From Alloalcanivorax profundimaris (GTDB taxonomy: Bacteria > Pseudomonadota > Gammaproteobacteria > Pseudomonadales > Alcanivoracaceae): DNA of 64,000 bases. Below the pieces are notes generated by a model that saw nothing but the letters and a program-made list of their open reading frames with translations, did not search any database and was not told where the DNA came from. Made by a program: the position numbers and the translations under genes. The DNA is taken from NCBI RefSeq assembly GCF_015265435.1, contig NZ_JABJWH010000016.1, forward strand, positions 1 through 64,000, in the 5' to 3' direction. Shown piece by piece: positions 14,222 through 22,976 of the stretch (position 1 is its first letter; each line of letters begins with the position of its first letter).

Positions 14222-15855
14222 CCGCCCGGGTACCGATGCCGGAAGTGATCAGCATGCGCACCCGCGACGGCGTGCGCCTGGACGCGGATGTCTACCGCCC
14301 GGACGGCGAGGGGCCGTTCCCGGCCCTGCTGATGCGCCAGCCCTATGGCCGCCGCATCGCCTCCACGGTCACCTACGCCCACCCGTCCTGGTACGCGGAG
14401 CAGGGTTACCTGGTGGTGATCCAGGATGTCCGTGGGCGCGGCTCCTCGGAAGGAGAATTCGAGCCCTTCGTCAACGAACAACGGGACGGCGAGGACACCC
14501 TGGAATGGCTGGCCGGCCTGGCGGACTGCGACGGCCGGGTGGGCATGTACGGTTTCTCCTACCAGGGCGTTACCCAGCTGTTCGCCGCCGCCAGCGGCCA
14601 CCCGGCCCTGAAAACCATCGTGCCGGCCATGACCGGTTTCCATCTGGGCCGCGATTGGGCCTGCGAGGGCGGCGCCCTGCGCTTGCAGAACAGTCTGTCC
14701 TGGGCGGCCCAGTTGGGCGCGGAAACCGACCGCCGCGATCACAACCACGACCGCTTCGCCCAGCGCTACCGTCTGGGCCACGACCCGGCCGCCGACGAAC
14801 TGATCGACCCGGCCTCGCCGGCGGTGCGCGAATTGCTGGCCGGCACCTTTTTCGGCGATTGGCTGGATCAGCCCCTGGACAGCGACTACTGGAGCGAGCG
14901 CTCCGCCGCCGGCTGCCTGCCGGTGGTGGACCTGCCGGCGCTGCACGTGGGCGGCTGGTTCGACAGCTTTCTGACCGGCACCTTCGCCACCTTCGAGCAC
15001 CTGCGCGCCGGCGCCGGGGTTCAGCGCCTGGTGGTGGGCCCCTGGACCCATCTGCCCTGGACGCCGGCGGTGGGTCAGGCATGGCTCGGCGACGCCGCCC
15101 GTTCCACCATCGATACCCTGCAGCTGCGCTGGTTCGACCGCTTTCTCAAGGATCGCGACACCGGCGTGGAACAGGACCCGCCGGTGCAGCTCTACGACCT
15201 GGGCGCCAACCGCTGGCGCGCCTATCCGGACTACGCCGGCCTGCCCACCGAACGTCTGGCCCTGGCCAGCGACGGCAGCGCCGGCTTCGATCTGGATGGC
15301 GGCCGCCTCGGTGAGGAGGGCGAAGCCACCGTGGACACCATCATTCACGATCCCTGGCGTCCGGTGCCGACGGTGGGCGGCCACCTGGCGCCGTCCACCG
15401 GCATCCATGACCGCACCGTGGTGGATGCCCGCCCGGACGTGCTCACCTACACCAGCGCGCCGTTCGATGCCGACCGGCAACTGGCCGGCCCGGTGCGCGC
15501 CACCCTCAACGCCGCCGCCGACGCGGACAGCTTCGATCTGTGCGCGGTGCTGTCGGTGGTGGACGCCGACGGCCGCGCCCGCAATCTCACCCAGGGCTAC
15601 GCCCGTGCCCGGGGCAACGGGCCGGTGCGACTGGACCTGCGCGGTACCTGCGTCCGGTTGCGTGCCGGCCAACGGTTGCGCCTCAGCGTCAGCGGCGCCT
15701 GCTACCCGGCCTACACTCTTAACGACGGCAGCGGCCGCGCCCCCGGCGCCGTGCGCGCCGCCGACCAACGCATTCTGACCCTCAGCCTGAACACCCAGGG
15801 GTCCTGGCTCGAGCTGCCGGCCCGAGCCCCGACCGCAAAGGAGGAAGTGTCGTGA
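14218..15855 (+). CDS. CocE/NonD-family serine hydrolase
   Basis: This 545-residue protein has an alpha/beta hydrolase domain (X-Pro dipeptidyl-peptidase S15 type, about residues 15-290) with the nucleophile S114 in YGFSYQG, followed by a jelly-roll PepX_C-type domain (about 315-535). D and H candidates lie in HVGGWFDSF and GPWTHLPW. Members cut esters or amides, as cocaine esterase does. No signal peptide is visible, so it is probably cytosolic. The start overlaps the cupin stop and its stop overlaps the GTG start of the ABC ATPase, placing it firmly in the transport operon. It may open an acyl or amide bond of the imported compound; the substrate is unknown. Confidence 0.85.
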   Translation: MTARVPMPEVISMRTRDGVRLDADVYRPDGEGPFPALLMRQPYGRRIASTVTYAHPSWYAEQGYLVVIQDVRGRGSSEGEFEPFVNEQRDGEDTLEWLAGLADCDGRVGMYGFSYQGVTQLFAAASGHPALKTIVPAMTGFHLGRDWACEGGALRLQNSLSWAAQLGAETDRRDHNHDRFAQRYRLGHDPAADELIDPASPAVRELLAGTFFGDWLDQPLDSDYWSERSAAGCLPVVDLPALHVGGWFDSFLTGTFATFEHLRAGAGVQRLVVGPWTHLPWTPAVGQAWLGDAARSTIDTLQLRWFDRFLKDRDTGVEQDPPVQLYDLGANRWRAYPDYAGLPTERLALASDGSAGFDLDGGRLGEEGEATVDTIIHDPWRPVPTVGGHLAPSTGIHDRTVVDARPDVLTYTSAPFDADRQLAGPVRATLNAAADADSFDLCAVLSVVDADGRARNLTQGYARARGNGPVRLDLRGTCVRLRAGQRLRLSVSGACYPAYTLNDGSGRAPGAVRAADQRILTLSLNTQGSWLELPARAPTAKEEVS

Positions 15856-16727
15856 CAAACGCCAAAGCAACCCGCCCCGAGGTGGTGGTGCCCATGACCA
15901 CCGAAGAGGAAACCCGCCCGGCCGGCGGTACCCCCGCCGTGGGCCGTCCGGTGGTGTCCGTGCGCGACGTGGACAAGGTCTACGGTAACGGCACCGTGGC
16001 CCTGAAGGACGTGGACCTGACCGTCAAGGAAGGGGAATTCATCAGCCTGCTGGGCCCCAGCGGCTGCGGCAAATCCACCCTGCTGCGCTTGATGGCCGGC
16101 CTGGGCGAGGTGAGCGCCGGCAAGGTCAATTGGTGGGAGCAGGACTACAGCGTGGTGGGCGAGAAAGGCCGCAAGCTGGCCTTCGTGTTCCAGAACGCCA
16201 CCCTGATGCCCTGGGCCCGGGTGCGCAAGAACGTGCGTCTGCCCCTGGACCTGAACCGGGACAAGGGCGACGAGGCGGAGCAGCGCATTGATCAGGCCCT
16301 GGAGATGGTGGGGCTGAGCAAGTTCGGCGACGCCTACCCCCGGGAGCTGTCCGGCGGCATGCAGATGCGCGTGTCCATCGCCCGGGCCATGGTCACCGGC
16401 CCCAACCTGCTGCTCATGGACGAACCCTTCGGCGCCCTTGACGAGATGACCCGCAACAAGCTCAACGACGACCTGCTGCGCCTGTGGAAGGACAACGGCT
16501 GGACCGTGGTATTCGTCACCCACAGCGTCTACGAGGCGGTCTACCTGTCCAACCGGGTGGTGGTGATGGCCGCCCGCCCGGGCCGCGTGATCGACGAGGT
16601 GCCCATCGAGGCGCCGTACCCGCGCGGCCAGGAGTTCCGTGTGTCCACCGAGTTCGCCGGTTACTGCCGGCGGGTGTCCGAGGCCCTGGAAGTGGCCAGC
16701 CAGCAAGGTGAGGAGGCGGCGTCATGA
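15852..16727 (+). CDS. ABC transporter ATP-binding protein (NitT/TauT family)
   Basis: This 291-residue cytosolic ATPase has Walker A GPSGCGKST, a Q-loop at FVFQNATLMPW, the signature LSGGMQMRVS, Walker B LLLMDEPFGALD and the H-loop FVTHS. The pattern is that of SsuB/TauB/NrtD-type importers, the usual partner of NMT1/THI5 binding proteins. The N-terminus carries about 35 extra residues before the domain. The GTG start at 15852 overlaps the preceding stop by 4 nt. With the permease at 16724 it forms the only ABC core in the cluster and may serve all three binding proteins at 2305, 3502 and 19719. Confidence 0.92.
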   Translation: MTNAKATRPEVVVPMTTEEETRPAGGTPAVGRPVVSVRDVDKVYGNGTVALKDVDLTVKEGEFISLLGPSGCGKSTLLRLMAGLGEVSAGKVNWWEQDYSVVGEKGRKLAFVFQNATLMPWARVRKNVRLPLDLNRDKGDEAEQRIDQALEMVGLSKFGDAYPRELSGGMQMRVSIARAMVTGPNLLLMDEPFGALDEMTRNKLNDDLLRLWKDNGWTVVFVTHSVYEAVYLSNRVVVMAARPGRVIDEVPIEAPYPRGQEFRVSTEFAGYCRRVSEALEVASQQGEEAAS

Positions 16728-17527
16728 AATCCCCGTTGCTTGAAAACGAAAAGTTCGTGCAGGTGGCGGCGCCCATGTTCGTGGGCTTCCTGTTCCTGTT
16801 GCTGTGGGAAGCCATCGTGCGCGCCAACGACATTCCGCCCTACATCCTGCCCGGCCCGCTGGAAATCGGTAAGGCCTTCGTGGAGGACTGGGGGGTGCTG
16901 TTCCACGGCCTGCTGATGACCCTCAAGGTAACCCTGCTGGCGTTCGGGATTTCCGTGCTGCTGGGCACCGCCGCCTCGCTGCTGTTCGTGCAGAGCCGCT
17001 GGATCGAGGTGAGTCTGTTCCCCTACGCCGTGCTCATGCAGGTCACGCCGATCGTGGCGATCGCGCCGCTGATCATCATCTGGGTGGACGACACCACCTG
17101 GGCGCTCACCGTGTGCGCGGTGATCATCGCGATCTTCCCGATCATCTCCAACACCACCCTGGGCCTGCGCAGCGTCGATCCGAACCTGCTCAACATGTTC
17201 CGCATGTACCGGGCCGGCCGCCTGCAGCAACTGGTGCGCCTGCGTATTCCCAGTGCCCTGCCGTACTTCTTCGGCGGCATGCGCATCAGCACCGGCCTGG
17301 CGCTGATCGGCGCGGTGGTGGCGGAGTTCGTGGCCGGCACCGGCGGCACCCAGGCGGGGCTCGCCTACCTGATTCTGCAAGCCGGCTACAACCTGGATAT
17401 CCCGCGCATGTTCGCGGCCCTGGGGTTGATCACCCTGACCGGTATTTCCCTGTTCGCGCTGATGGTCTGGTTGTCGGATCTGGTGCTGCGCAACTGGCAC
17501 GAAAGCGCGCTCAAGGTGGAGCAATGA
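16724..17527 (+). CDS. ABC transporter permease (NitT/TauT family)
   Basis: This 267-residue inner-membrane permease has about six membrane segments. The cytoplasmic coupling helix lies around AGRLQQLVRLRIPSALPYFFGG, matching the EAA loop of binding-protein-dependent permeases. It overlaps the ATPase by 4 nt and should form a homodimer with two ATPase subunits. The family moves nitrate, taurine, sulfonates, thiamine precursors or pyrimidines; substrate here is inferred from context to be a purine-derived or ureide compound. Confidence 0.9.
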   Translation: MKSPLLENEKFVQVAAPMFVGFLFLLLWEAIVRANDIPPYILPGPLEIGKAFVEDWGVLFHGLLMTLKVTLLAFGISVLLGTAASLLFVQSRWIEVSLFPYAVLMQVTPIVAIAPLIIIWVDDTTWALTVCAVIIAIFPIISNTTLGLRSVDPNLLNMFRMYRAGRLQQLVRLRIPSALPYFFGGMRISTGLALIGAVVAEFVAGTGGTQAGLAYLILQAGYNLDIPRMFAALGLITLTGISLFALMVWLSDLVLRNWHESALKVEQ

Positions 17528-17528
17528 C

Positions 17529-18893
17529 ATGGAGACCACGATGACCGACAACGACACCCTCAAACAGCTGTGCGCCGACCTGGACGGCATCGAGCTGAGC
17601 ATGGAAGACCGCGCCCTGCAGCGTTATTCCAAGGACTTCGCCTGGTTCAGCCCGGTGCTCGTGGAGCAGCTGCGCGGCAAGCAGGCCGAGCTGGTAGCCA
17701 AGCCCGCCAGCGAGGAAGAAGTGAAACGGGTGGCGGCGGCCTGCTCCAGGCATGGCATTCCGCTCACCCTGCGCGGCAGCGGCACCGGCAACTATGGCCA
17801 GAGCACGCCGCTCAAGGGCGGCGTGCTGATGGACATGAGCGGCCTGAACGAGATTCTCTGGATCGAGAACGGCGTGGCCCGGGTCCAGGCCGGCGCGCGG
17901 CTGGTGGACATCGACAAGGCGGCCCGGGAGAAAGGCTGGGAGCTGCGGCTGATGCCCTCCACCTACCGGCTGGCCACCGCCGGCGGCTTTTACTGCGGTG
18001 GTTTCGGCGGCGTCGGCTCGATCACCTACGGCTCCATCGGCGACCCGGGCAACGTGCTTGGCGTGCGCGCCCTGAGCATGGCCGAGCAGCCGCAGGCCAT
18101 CGAACTGCGCGGCGCGGAAGCCCGCGACCTGTACCACGCCTATGGCGTCAACGGCCTGATCACCGAACTGGAATTCGCCCTGGCGCCGGCACTGGACTGG
18201 CAGGAAGTGATGCTCAGCTTCCCGGCGTTCATGTCGGCGGTGAATTTCTGCCAGGCCCTGGGCAGCACCTGCGGCACCATGAAGAAACTGCTGACCCTGC
18301 TGGCGGACCCGCTGCCGCAAATGTGCGGTCTGGAGGGCAAGATCCCCGCTGGACACACCGCGGTGGTGGCGATCGTCAACCGGCCCGGGCTGGACGCGCT
18401 CCATGAACTGCGCGAGAAATTCGGCGGCGCCCTGGTGGAGGAGCAACCCCACGCCGAGGTGTTCGGCACCACCAAGAGCATGATCGAGCACAGCTGGAAC
18501 CACACCACCCTGCACATCTTCCGCAAGCACAAGGACATCACCTACCTGCAAAGCGGCTTCCGGCCCTGGGAGAACGTGGAGCGGGTGGAGCAGATGCACG
18601 AGCACTTCGGCGAGGAGGTGATGATGCATCTGGAATTCCTGCGCGCCGACGGCGCGGTGACCTGCAGCGGCATCCAGGTGGTGCGTTACACCACCGAGGA
18701 GCGGCTCAACGAGATCATCCAGTACCACCGCGACCAGAACGTGCACATCAGCAACCCGCACACCTACATCCTGGAAGACGGCGGCAAGCTCAGCGTCGAC
18801 CCGGGCCAGCTGGCCATGAAGCGCCGCCTGGATCCCCAGGGTCTGCTCAACCCGGGCAAGATGCGCACCTGGGACGAGGAGGCCGCGGCATGA
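17529..18893 (+). CDS. FAD-linked oxidase (GlcD/PCMH type)
   Basis: This 454-residue flavoprotein has an FAD-binding PCMH domain: VKRVAAACSRHGIPLTLRGSGT is the pyrophosphate loop, with GSITYGSIGDPGNVLGVRAL further on. The C-terminal part ends LDPQGLLNPGKM, the usual closing motif of glycolate oxidase/lactate dehydrogenase-like enzymes. It may oxidise a hydroxy acid or similar intermediate such as a glyoxylate-level product of ureide breakdown. The stop overlaps the creatininase-type gene by 4 nt. The start at 17529 follows GGTGGAG; a second ATG at 17541 with GGAG is an equally possible start. Confidence 0.85.
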   Translation: METTMTDNDTLKQLCADLDGIELSMEDRALQRYSKDFAWFSPVLVEQLRGKQAELVAKPASEEEVKRVAAACSRHGIPLTLRGSGTGNYGQSTPLKGGVLMDMSGLNEILWIENGVARVQAGARLVDIDKAAREKGWELRLMPSTYRLATAGGFYCGGFGGVGSITYGSIGDPGNVLGVRALSMAEQPQAIELRGAEARDLYHAYGVNGLITELEFALAPALDWQEVMLSFPAFMSAVNFCQALGSTCGTMKKLLTLLADPLPQMCGLEGKIPAGHTAVVAIVNRPGLDALHELREKFGGALVEEQPHAEVFGTTKSMIEHSWNHTTLHIFRKHKDITYLQSGFRPWENVERVEQMHEHFGEEVMMHLEFLRADGAVTCSGIQVVRYTTEERLNEIIQYHRDQNVHISNPHTYILEDGGKLSVDPGQLAMKRRLDPQGLLNPGKMRTWDEEAAA

Positions 18894-19696
18894 CCCAGCT
18901 CCACGGCGCCGTGCCGCCGTCCCGTTTTCTGCCGTATTTCACCGCGCCGGCCATCGAGGCCCTGCCGGACAAGGAAAACACCGTGATCGTGCTGCCCATC
19001 GGTGCCATCGAGCAGCACGGCCCGCACCTGCCGGTGTGCACCGATACCGCCATCGCCAGCGAACTCACCGGCCGTGCCCTGGCGGCGCTGCCGGACTCGG
19101 TGCCGGCGTTCGCGTTGCCGCCGGTGTGGTGCGGCAAGTCCAACGAGCACATCAATTTCTCCGGCACCGTGATCCTCAAGGCCGAGACCCTGATGCGGAT
19201 TCTCTGGGACATCGGTGAAAGCGTGTACCGCATGGGCTTTCGCAAGCTGGTGCTGCTCAACGGCCACGGCGGCCAGCCCCAGGTGGTGGAAATCATCGCC
19301 CGGGACCTGCGCGCCGAGTACCAGGATTTTTGTCTTTTCCCGGTGTTTTCCTGGGCGGTGCCGAACTGCGCCAGTGAGTATCTCTCCACCAAGGAGCTGG
19401 AAGAAGGCATCCATGCCGGCCGCTCCGAGACCAGCCTGATGATGGCGCTGGCCGGGGATTACGTGCACGCCGACAAGGCGGTGGGCGAGTACCCGCCGCC
19501 CCATCAGGGCCTGCTCACCCCGGAGGGACGCTTCCGTTATGCCTGGCTGACCCACGACCTGAGCAAAAGCGGCGTGGTGGGCGACCCGGCCGGCTCCTGC
19601 CCGGATGAAGGACGCAGAATGCTCGATTCCCTGATCGATGGCTGGGTGCAAGCGTTCACCGAGATTCACCATTTCCGGATGCCCGGCAACCCATAA
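18890..19696 (+). CDS. creatininase-family metal hydrolase
   Basis: This 268-residue protein of the creatininase fold has metal-site motifs: E and H in PIGAIEQHGPHLP, D in CTDTAIA, H in LNGHGGQ and E in GIHAGRSETS. Members open cyclic amides (creatinine, or formamides such as in riboflavin/mycofactocin pathways). Next to a carbamoyl-cleaving cysteine hydrolase in the same operon, ring opening of a hydantoin- or imidazolone-like intermediate is a reasonable inference. It overlaps the FAD oxidase stop by 4 nt and is followed after 22 nt by the third binding protein. Confidence 0.85.
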   Translation: MTQLHGAVPPSRFLPYFTAPAIEALPDKENTVIVLPIGAIEQHGPHLPVCTDTAIASELTGRALAALPDSVPAFALPPVWCGKSNEHINFSGTVILKAETLMRILWDIGESVYRMGFRKLVLLNGHGGQPQVVEIIARDLRAEYQDFCLFPVFSWAVPNCASEYLSTKELEEGIHAGRSETSLMMALAGDYVHADKAVGEYPPPHQGLLTPEGRFRYAWLTHDLSKSGVVGDPAGSCPDEGRRMLDSLIDGWVQAFTEIHHFRMPGNP

Positions 19697-19718
19697 CGAT
19701 GCACTCGTGGAGGTAGCG

Positions 19719-20714
19719 ATGAAACTCTGGACTCTGACGCGCGTGGCCCTGGCCGGCGCCCTGCTCGGCGGCGCCCTGTCGGCCGAGGCCGACGACCTGA
19801 CGCCGGTGACAGTGAGCACCACCTGGTACGCCCAGGCGGAACACGGGGGGCTGTACGCGGCCAAGGCCATGGGGCTCTACGAGCAACACGGCCTCGACGT
19901 GACCATCAAGATGGGCGGCCCCCAGGTGAACAACATGCAGCTGCTGCTGGGCGGCGCCACGGATTTCAGCATGAGCTACAGCCTGCAGGCCCTGAACGCG
20001 GTCCAGCAGGGGCTGCCGCTGGTCACCGTGGCGGCCTTCTTCCAGAAGGACCCGCAGTCGCTGATGGTTCACGAAGGACAGGGCTACGACGAGATCGCCG
20101 ATCTCAAGGGCGCCGGCATCCGTATTCCCACCGCCGGCCGCGTGGCCTACTGGCCCTGGCTGAAGGCGGAGTACGGTTTCACCGACGACCAGCTGCGGCC
20201 CTATGATTACACCATTGGCCCGTTCATCGCCGACCCCTCCATCGCCCAGCAGGGCTACATCACCAACGACGGTTATTTCCTGGCCAAGGAAGACGTGGAC
20301 GCCAAGAGCCTGCTGCTGGCGGACGCCGGTTGGGGCGCCTATTCCGCCACCCTGGTGACGACCCGGAACATGATCGATGAGCAGCCGGAGGTGGTGCAGG
20401 CCATGGTGGACGCCACCGCCGAAGGCTGGGCCGCCTACTTCGAGAACCCGGCGCCGGCCAACGAACTGATCAAGCAGGACAACCCGGAAATGCAGGACGA
20501 TCTGATCGCCTATTCAATCCGGGAAATGAAGGAGCAGGGGATTCTGCTTTCGGACGCCGCCGAGGATGGCGCCTACGGCATGATGACCGATGACCGCTGG
20601 CAGGCGTTCTACCAGGACATGGTTGAGGCCGGCACCCTGCCCGAAGGGCTGGATTACCGGAAGGCCTACGACCTGCGTTTCATTCAGGAAACCTGGAAGT
20701 CCGGCGACTCCTGA
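19719..20714 (+). CDS. NMT1/THI5-like ABC substrate-binding protein (copy 3)
   Basis: This 331-residue periplasmic binding protein is related to those at 2305 and 3502 but more diverged (TTWYAQAEHGGLYAAKAMGLYEQH). The signal peptide ends LSAEA near residue 23. GTGGAGG lies 4 nt before the chosen ATG at 19719. It closes the operon that includes the ABC ATPase and permease, so it is probably their cognate binding protein. Its last 31 nt overlap the 3' end of the convergent gntR gene, which is unusually tight and could allow antisense interference. Confidence 0.87.
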   Translation: MKLWTLTRVALAGALLGGALSAEADDLTPVTVSTTWYAQAEHGGLYAAKAMGLYEQHGLDVTIKMGGPQVNNMQLLLGGATDFSMSYSLQALNAVQQGLPLVTVAAFFQKDPQSLMVHEGQGYDEIADLKGAGIRIPTAGRVAYWPWLKAEYGFTDDQLRPYDYTIGPFIADPSIAQQGYITNDGYFLAKEDVDAKSLLLADAGWGAYSATLVTTRNMIDEQPEVVQAMVDATAEGWAAYFENPAPANELIKQDNPEMQDDLIAYSIREMKEQGILLSDAAEDGAYGMMTDDRWQAFYQDMVEAGTLPEGLDYRKAYDLRFIQETWKSGDS

Positions 20715-21406
20715 TCGCCGTCCCGGGGCGCGCGGCGCTCCAGGAGATCCTTGGAAGTACGGTGGGCGCTGAGCACGTGGTCGCGGATTTGTTCCGCCGC
20801 GTGCTCGCTTTCGCCGCGCACGATGGCCATGACGATGGCGCTGTGCTCGGCGAAGGAATTGGACAGCCGGTCGCCCACGGTGAACTGCACCCGCCGGTAG
20901 GCCAGCACCCGGGAACGGGCGGCCATGGCCGCCTCGAACAGATAGCTATTGTGGCAGCCGCGGAACAGGCGCTCATGGAAGCGCAGATTGGCGGCGTCGT
21001 AGGCGTCCATGTCCTCGTTGACCACGTGCACGTGGCTGTCCAGGTGCACGGCGAGCAGCTCTTCCCGCTCCGCCCGGCTCATCTTGATCGCCGCCATGCG
21101 CGCGCACACCGCCTCCATTTCCGCGGCGTATTCGAACATGTCGGCGAGGCGCTGGTCGGGAATCTCGATCACGAACACGCCGCGCCGGTGCTGGTGTTCC
21201 ACCAGGCCGGCGGAGGCCATTTCCCGCAGTGCCTCGCGCACTGGCGTGCGTGACACGTCGAAGCGATTGGCGAGGGCGATTTCATCCAGGCGGGTGCCCG
21301 GCGGCAGGGTGCCGCTGAGGATTTCATCGGAGAGAACGCGACGGATCTGTTCCGCCAGCGGGCGATCGGAGTCCATGGGGACTTGCACGGAAAACTGCTC
21401 GCTCAT
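20684..21406 (-). CDS. GntR-family transcriptional regulator (FCD domain)
   Basis: This 240-residue regulator has an N-terminal winged helix-turn-helix (about residues 15-80: LDEIALANRFDVSRTPVREA, then GLVEHQHRRGVFV) and a C-terminal all-helical FCD domain (about 90-220) with acidic and histidine residues (NLRFHERLF, EHSAIV) that usually bind a metal and small acid. The start at 21406 follows GAGGG. It is the last gene of the TRAP-amidase-hpxZ operon, 6 nt from hpxZ. It is the only cluster-specific regulator seen, so the seven TGTATAC sites are assigned to it by inference. Its ligand may be an acidic purine breakdown product such as oxalurate or oxamate. Confidence 0.88.
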   Translation of the reverse strand: MSEQFSVQVPMDSDRPLAEQIRRVLSDEILSGTLPPGTRLDEIALANRFDVSRTPVREALREMASAGLVEHQHRRGVFVIEIPDQRLADMFEYAAEMEAVCARMAAIKMSRAEREELLAVHLDSHVHVVNEDMDAYDAANLRFHERLFRGCHNSYLFEAAMAARSRVLAYRRVQFTVGDRLSNSFAEHSAIVMAIVRGESEHAAEQIRDHVLSAHRTSKDLLERRAPRDGDQESPDFQVS

Positions 21407-21411
21407 TGTTA

Positions 21412-21798
21412 TTAACCCTCGTCCATGAACGATACATGGGCGGCGACGACGCGCCATCCCTCCGGCCGTCGTGCCCACACCTGGCTTTGACGCCCGATGC
21501 GCGGATTGCCCGGCCGGCGGAACTCGGTCCAGACCGTGGCCAGGTCGTGGCCGTGGGTGGTGATACGGGTGTTATGCAGGGTGCGGGCCAAATTACCGCC
21601 GGGGCGGCCGGCGCGAAACGCCTGGATCTGGTCGTAGCCGTACAGGTTCTCCCCGGCGCCGTAGCGCACCACCCGGGCATCCTCCCAGAATAACCGATCC
21701 AGCACCGCCACGTCGTTATTTACCAGGGCTTTTTCGTATTCCTGGAAAACCGCTTCCACTTCCTCGATCACCTCGGGGATATCCAGTGCCTGGGACAT
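21412..21798 (-). CDS. hpxZ: HpxZ/AtzH-like protein (DUF3225, SnoaL-like fold)
   Basis: This 128-residue protein of the NTF2/SnoaL-like AtzH (former DUF3225) family includes HpxZ, encoded with oxalurate-degradation genes in Klebsiella. Typical pattern: EVEAVFQEYEKALVNNDVAVLDRLFW, then RTLHNTRITTHG and VWARRPEGWRVVAAHVS. The start overlaps the amidase stop at 21798. HpxZ is probably a partner or accessory of the amidase; AtzH members are also reported in cyanuric-acid gene clusters. The assignment to oxalurate metabolism is supported by the HpxW-type gene at 26310. Confidence 0.8.
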   Translation of the reverse strand: MSQALDIPEVIEEVEAVFQEYEKALVNNDVAVLDRLFWEDARVVRYGAGENLYGYDQIQAFRAGRPGGNLARTLHNTRITTHGHDLATVWTEFRRPGNPRIGRQSQVWARRPEGWRVVAAHVSFMDEG

Positions 21799-22970
21799 TA
21801 GCCGTTCTCCCGTCGGGCCGCCAGTTGCAGAAGGGCCAGGTCGCTGCCCGGCGGGCCGATCAGCGACAGGCCCACCGGGCCCCGTTCGTCATGCAGCAGG
21901 GGCAGGGACAGTTGCGGCAGGCCGGCGGTGCCGGCCACCGCGGTCATGCACAGGGTGCGCAGGCGCACCTCGTCCACCGCCGCGTCGCTGGCGTCCAGGG
22001 GAATCGCCGAAGTGGGCGCGGTGGGCAGACACAGCACGGTGCCGTCGGCGACCTGCTCACGGACCTTGCGGCGCAAGGCGTCGCAGGCGGCGCGGGCTTC
22101 GGCGGCCTGGGCCGGGGTGATGGCGGACGCCGCAGCGAAGCGCTCCCGGATACCGGGGCCGAAGGAGGGCCGGTGTTCGGTGATCCAGTCGCCGAAATAC
22201 TGCCAGGCCTCGAATGCTTGGGCCGGACGGAAGGCGTCGAAGAACGCCTGCAGCGGCCCCAGGGAAACCGGCTCGCCGGCGCTCAGCCCGGCGAAGCCGT
22301 CGGCGATCAGTTCGTGGAGCTGGCCGGCGAGGTCGTCGCCGGCCATGGCCAGGGCCTCGCTCAGCGGCCGCAGCCGGTGCGGCGCCGGCCCGTGGTAGGT
22401 GGGCAGCAGCCGTTGTCCCACCGCCAGCAGGGTGGCGGCGTCGCGGGCGAACCAGCCCAGGGTGTCGAAGCTCTTCGCCAGATGGGCGCTGTGGCGGTCG
22501 TCCACCAGGCCGTGGGTGGGGCGCAGGCCGTAAATGCCGCAATAGCTGGCCGGTACCCGCACCGAACCGCCGGTGTCGCTGCCCAGGGCGAAGTCCACCA
22601 GCCCGGCCGCCACCACCGACGCGGAGCCGCTGGAGGAACCGCCGGGGATGCCGTCCGGCACCGCCGGGTTGGGGGGCGTGCCGTAGTGCACGTTCTGTCC
22701 GGCCAGGCTGTAGGTGAGCTCATCGGTGTGGGTCTTGCCCACCAGCTCCGCGCCGGCGGCCAGCAGCGCCGTGATCACCGGCGAGGTGTGCTCGGCGGGA
22801 GCATGGGTGTCCCGGTACAGCGGGTGGCCGATGCCGGTGATGGTGCCGGCGATGTCGTAAACGTCCTTGGCGGCGAAGCGCAGCCCGTCCAGGGGGCCGT
22901 GGCCGGTGGGGGCGAGGTGGACCGGGTCGAAGTCCAGAAAGCCGTTGTCCAGTTTCACTCGTGTCTCCAA
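21798..22970 (-). CDS. amidase-signature hydrolase
   Basis: This 390-residue amidase-signature enzyme has the Ser-Ser-Lys triad: K in FAAKDVYDIAG, the cis-Ser in GGSSSGSAS and the nucleophile in GSDTGGSVRVPAS. It is shorter than typical 450-480-residue amidases. It sits between the TRAP transporter and the HpxZ-like gene, reminiscent of AtzE/HpxY-type pairings. It probably hydrolyses a ureido or amide acid such as oxalurate, but substrate cannot be read from sequence. The 6-nt gap to DctM indicates one transcript. Confidence 0.87.
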   Translation of the reverse strand: METRVKLDNGFLDFDPVHLAPTGHGPLDGLRFAAKDVYDIAGTITGIGHPLYRDTHAPAEHTSPVITALLAAGAELVGKTHTDELTYSLAGQNVHYGTPPNPAVPDGIPGGSSSGSASVVAAGLVDFALGSDTGGSVRVPASYCGIYGLRPTHGLVDDRHSAHLAKSFDTLGWFARDAATLLAVGQRLLPTYHGPAPHRLRPLSEALAMAGDDLAGQLHELIADGFAGLSAGEPVSLGPLQAFFDAFRPAQAFEAWQYFGDWITEHRPSFGPGIRERFAAASAITPAQAAEARAACDALRRKVREQVADGTVLCLPTAPTSAIPLDASDAAVDEVRLRTLCMTAVAGTAGLPQLSLPLLHDERGPVGLSLIGPPGSDLALLQLAARRENG

Positions 22971-22976
22971 ACAGAT

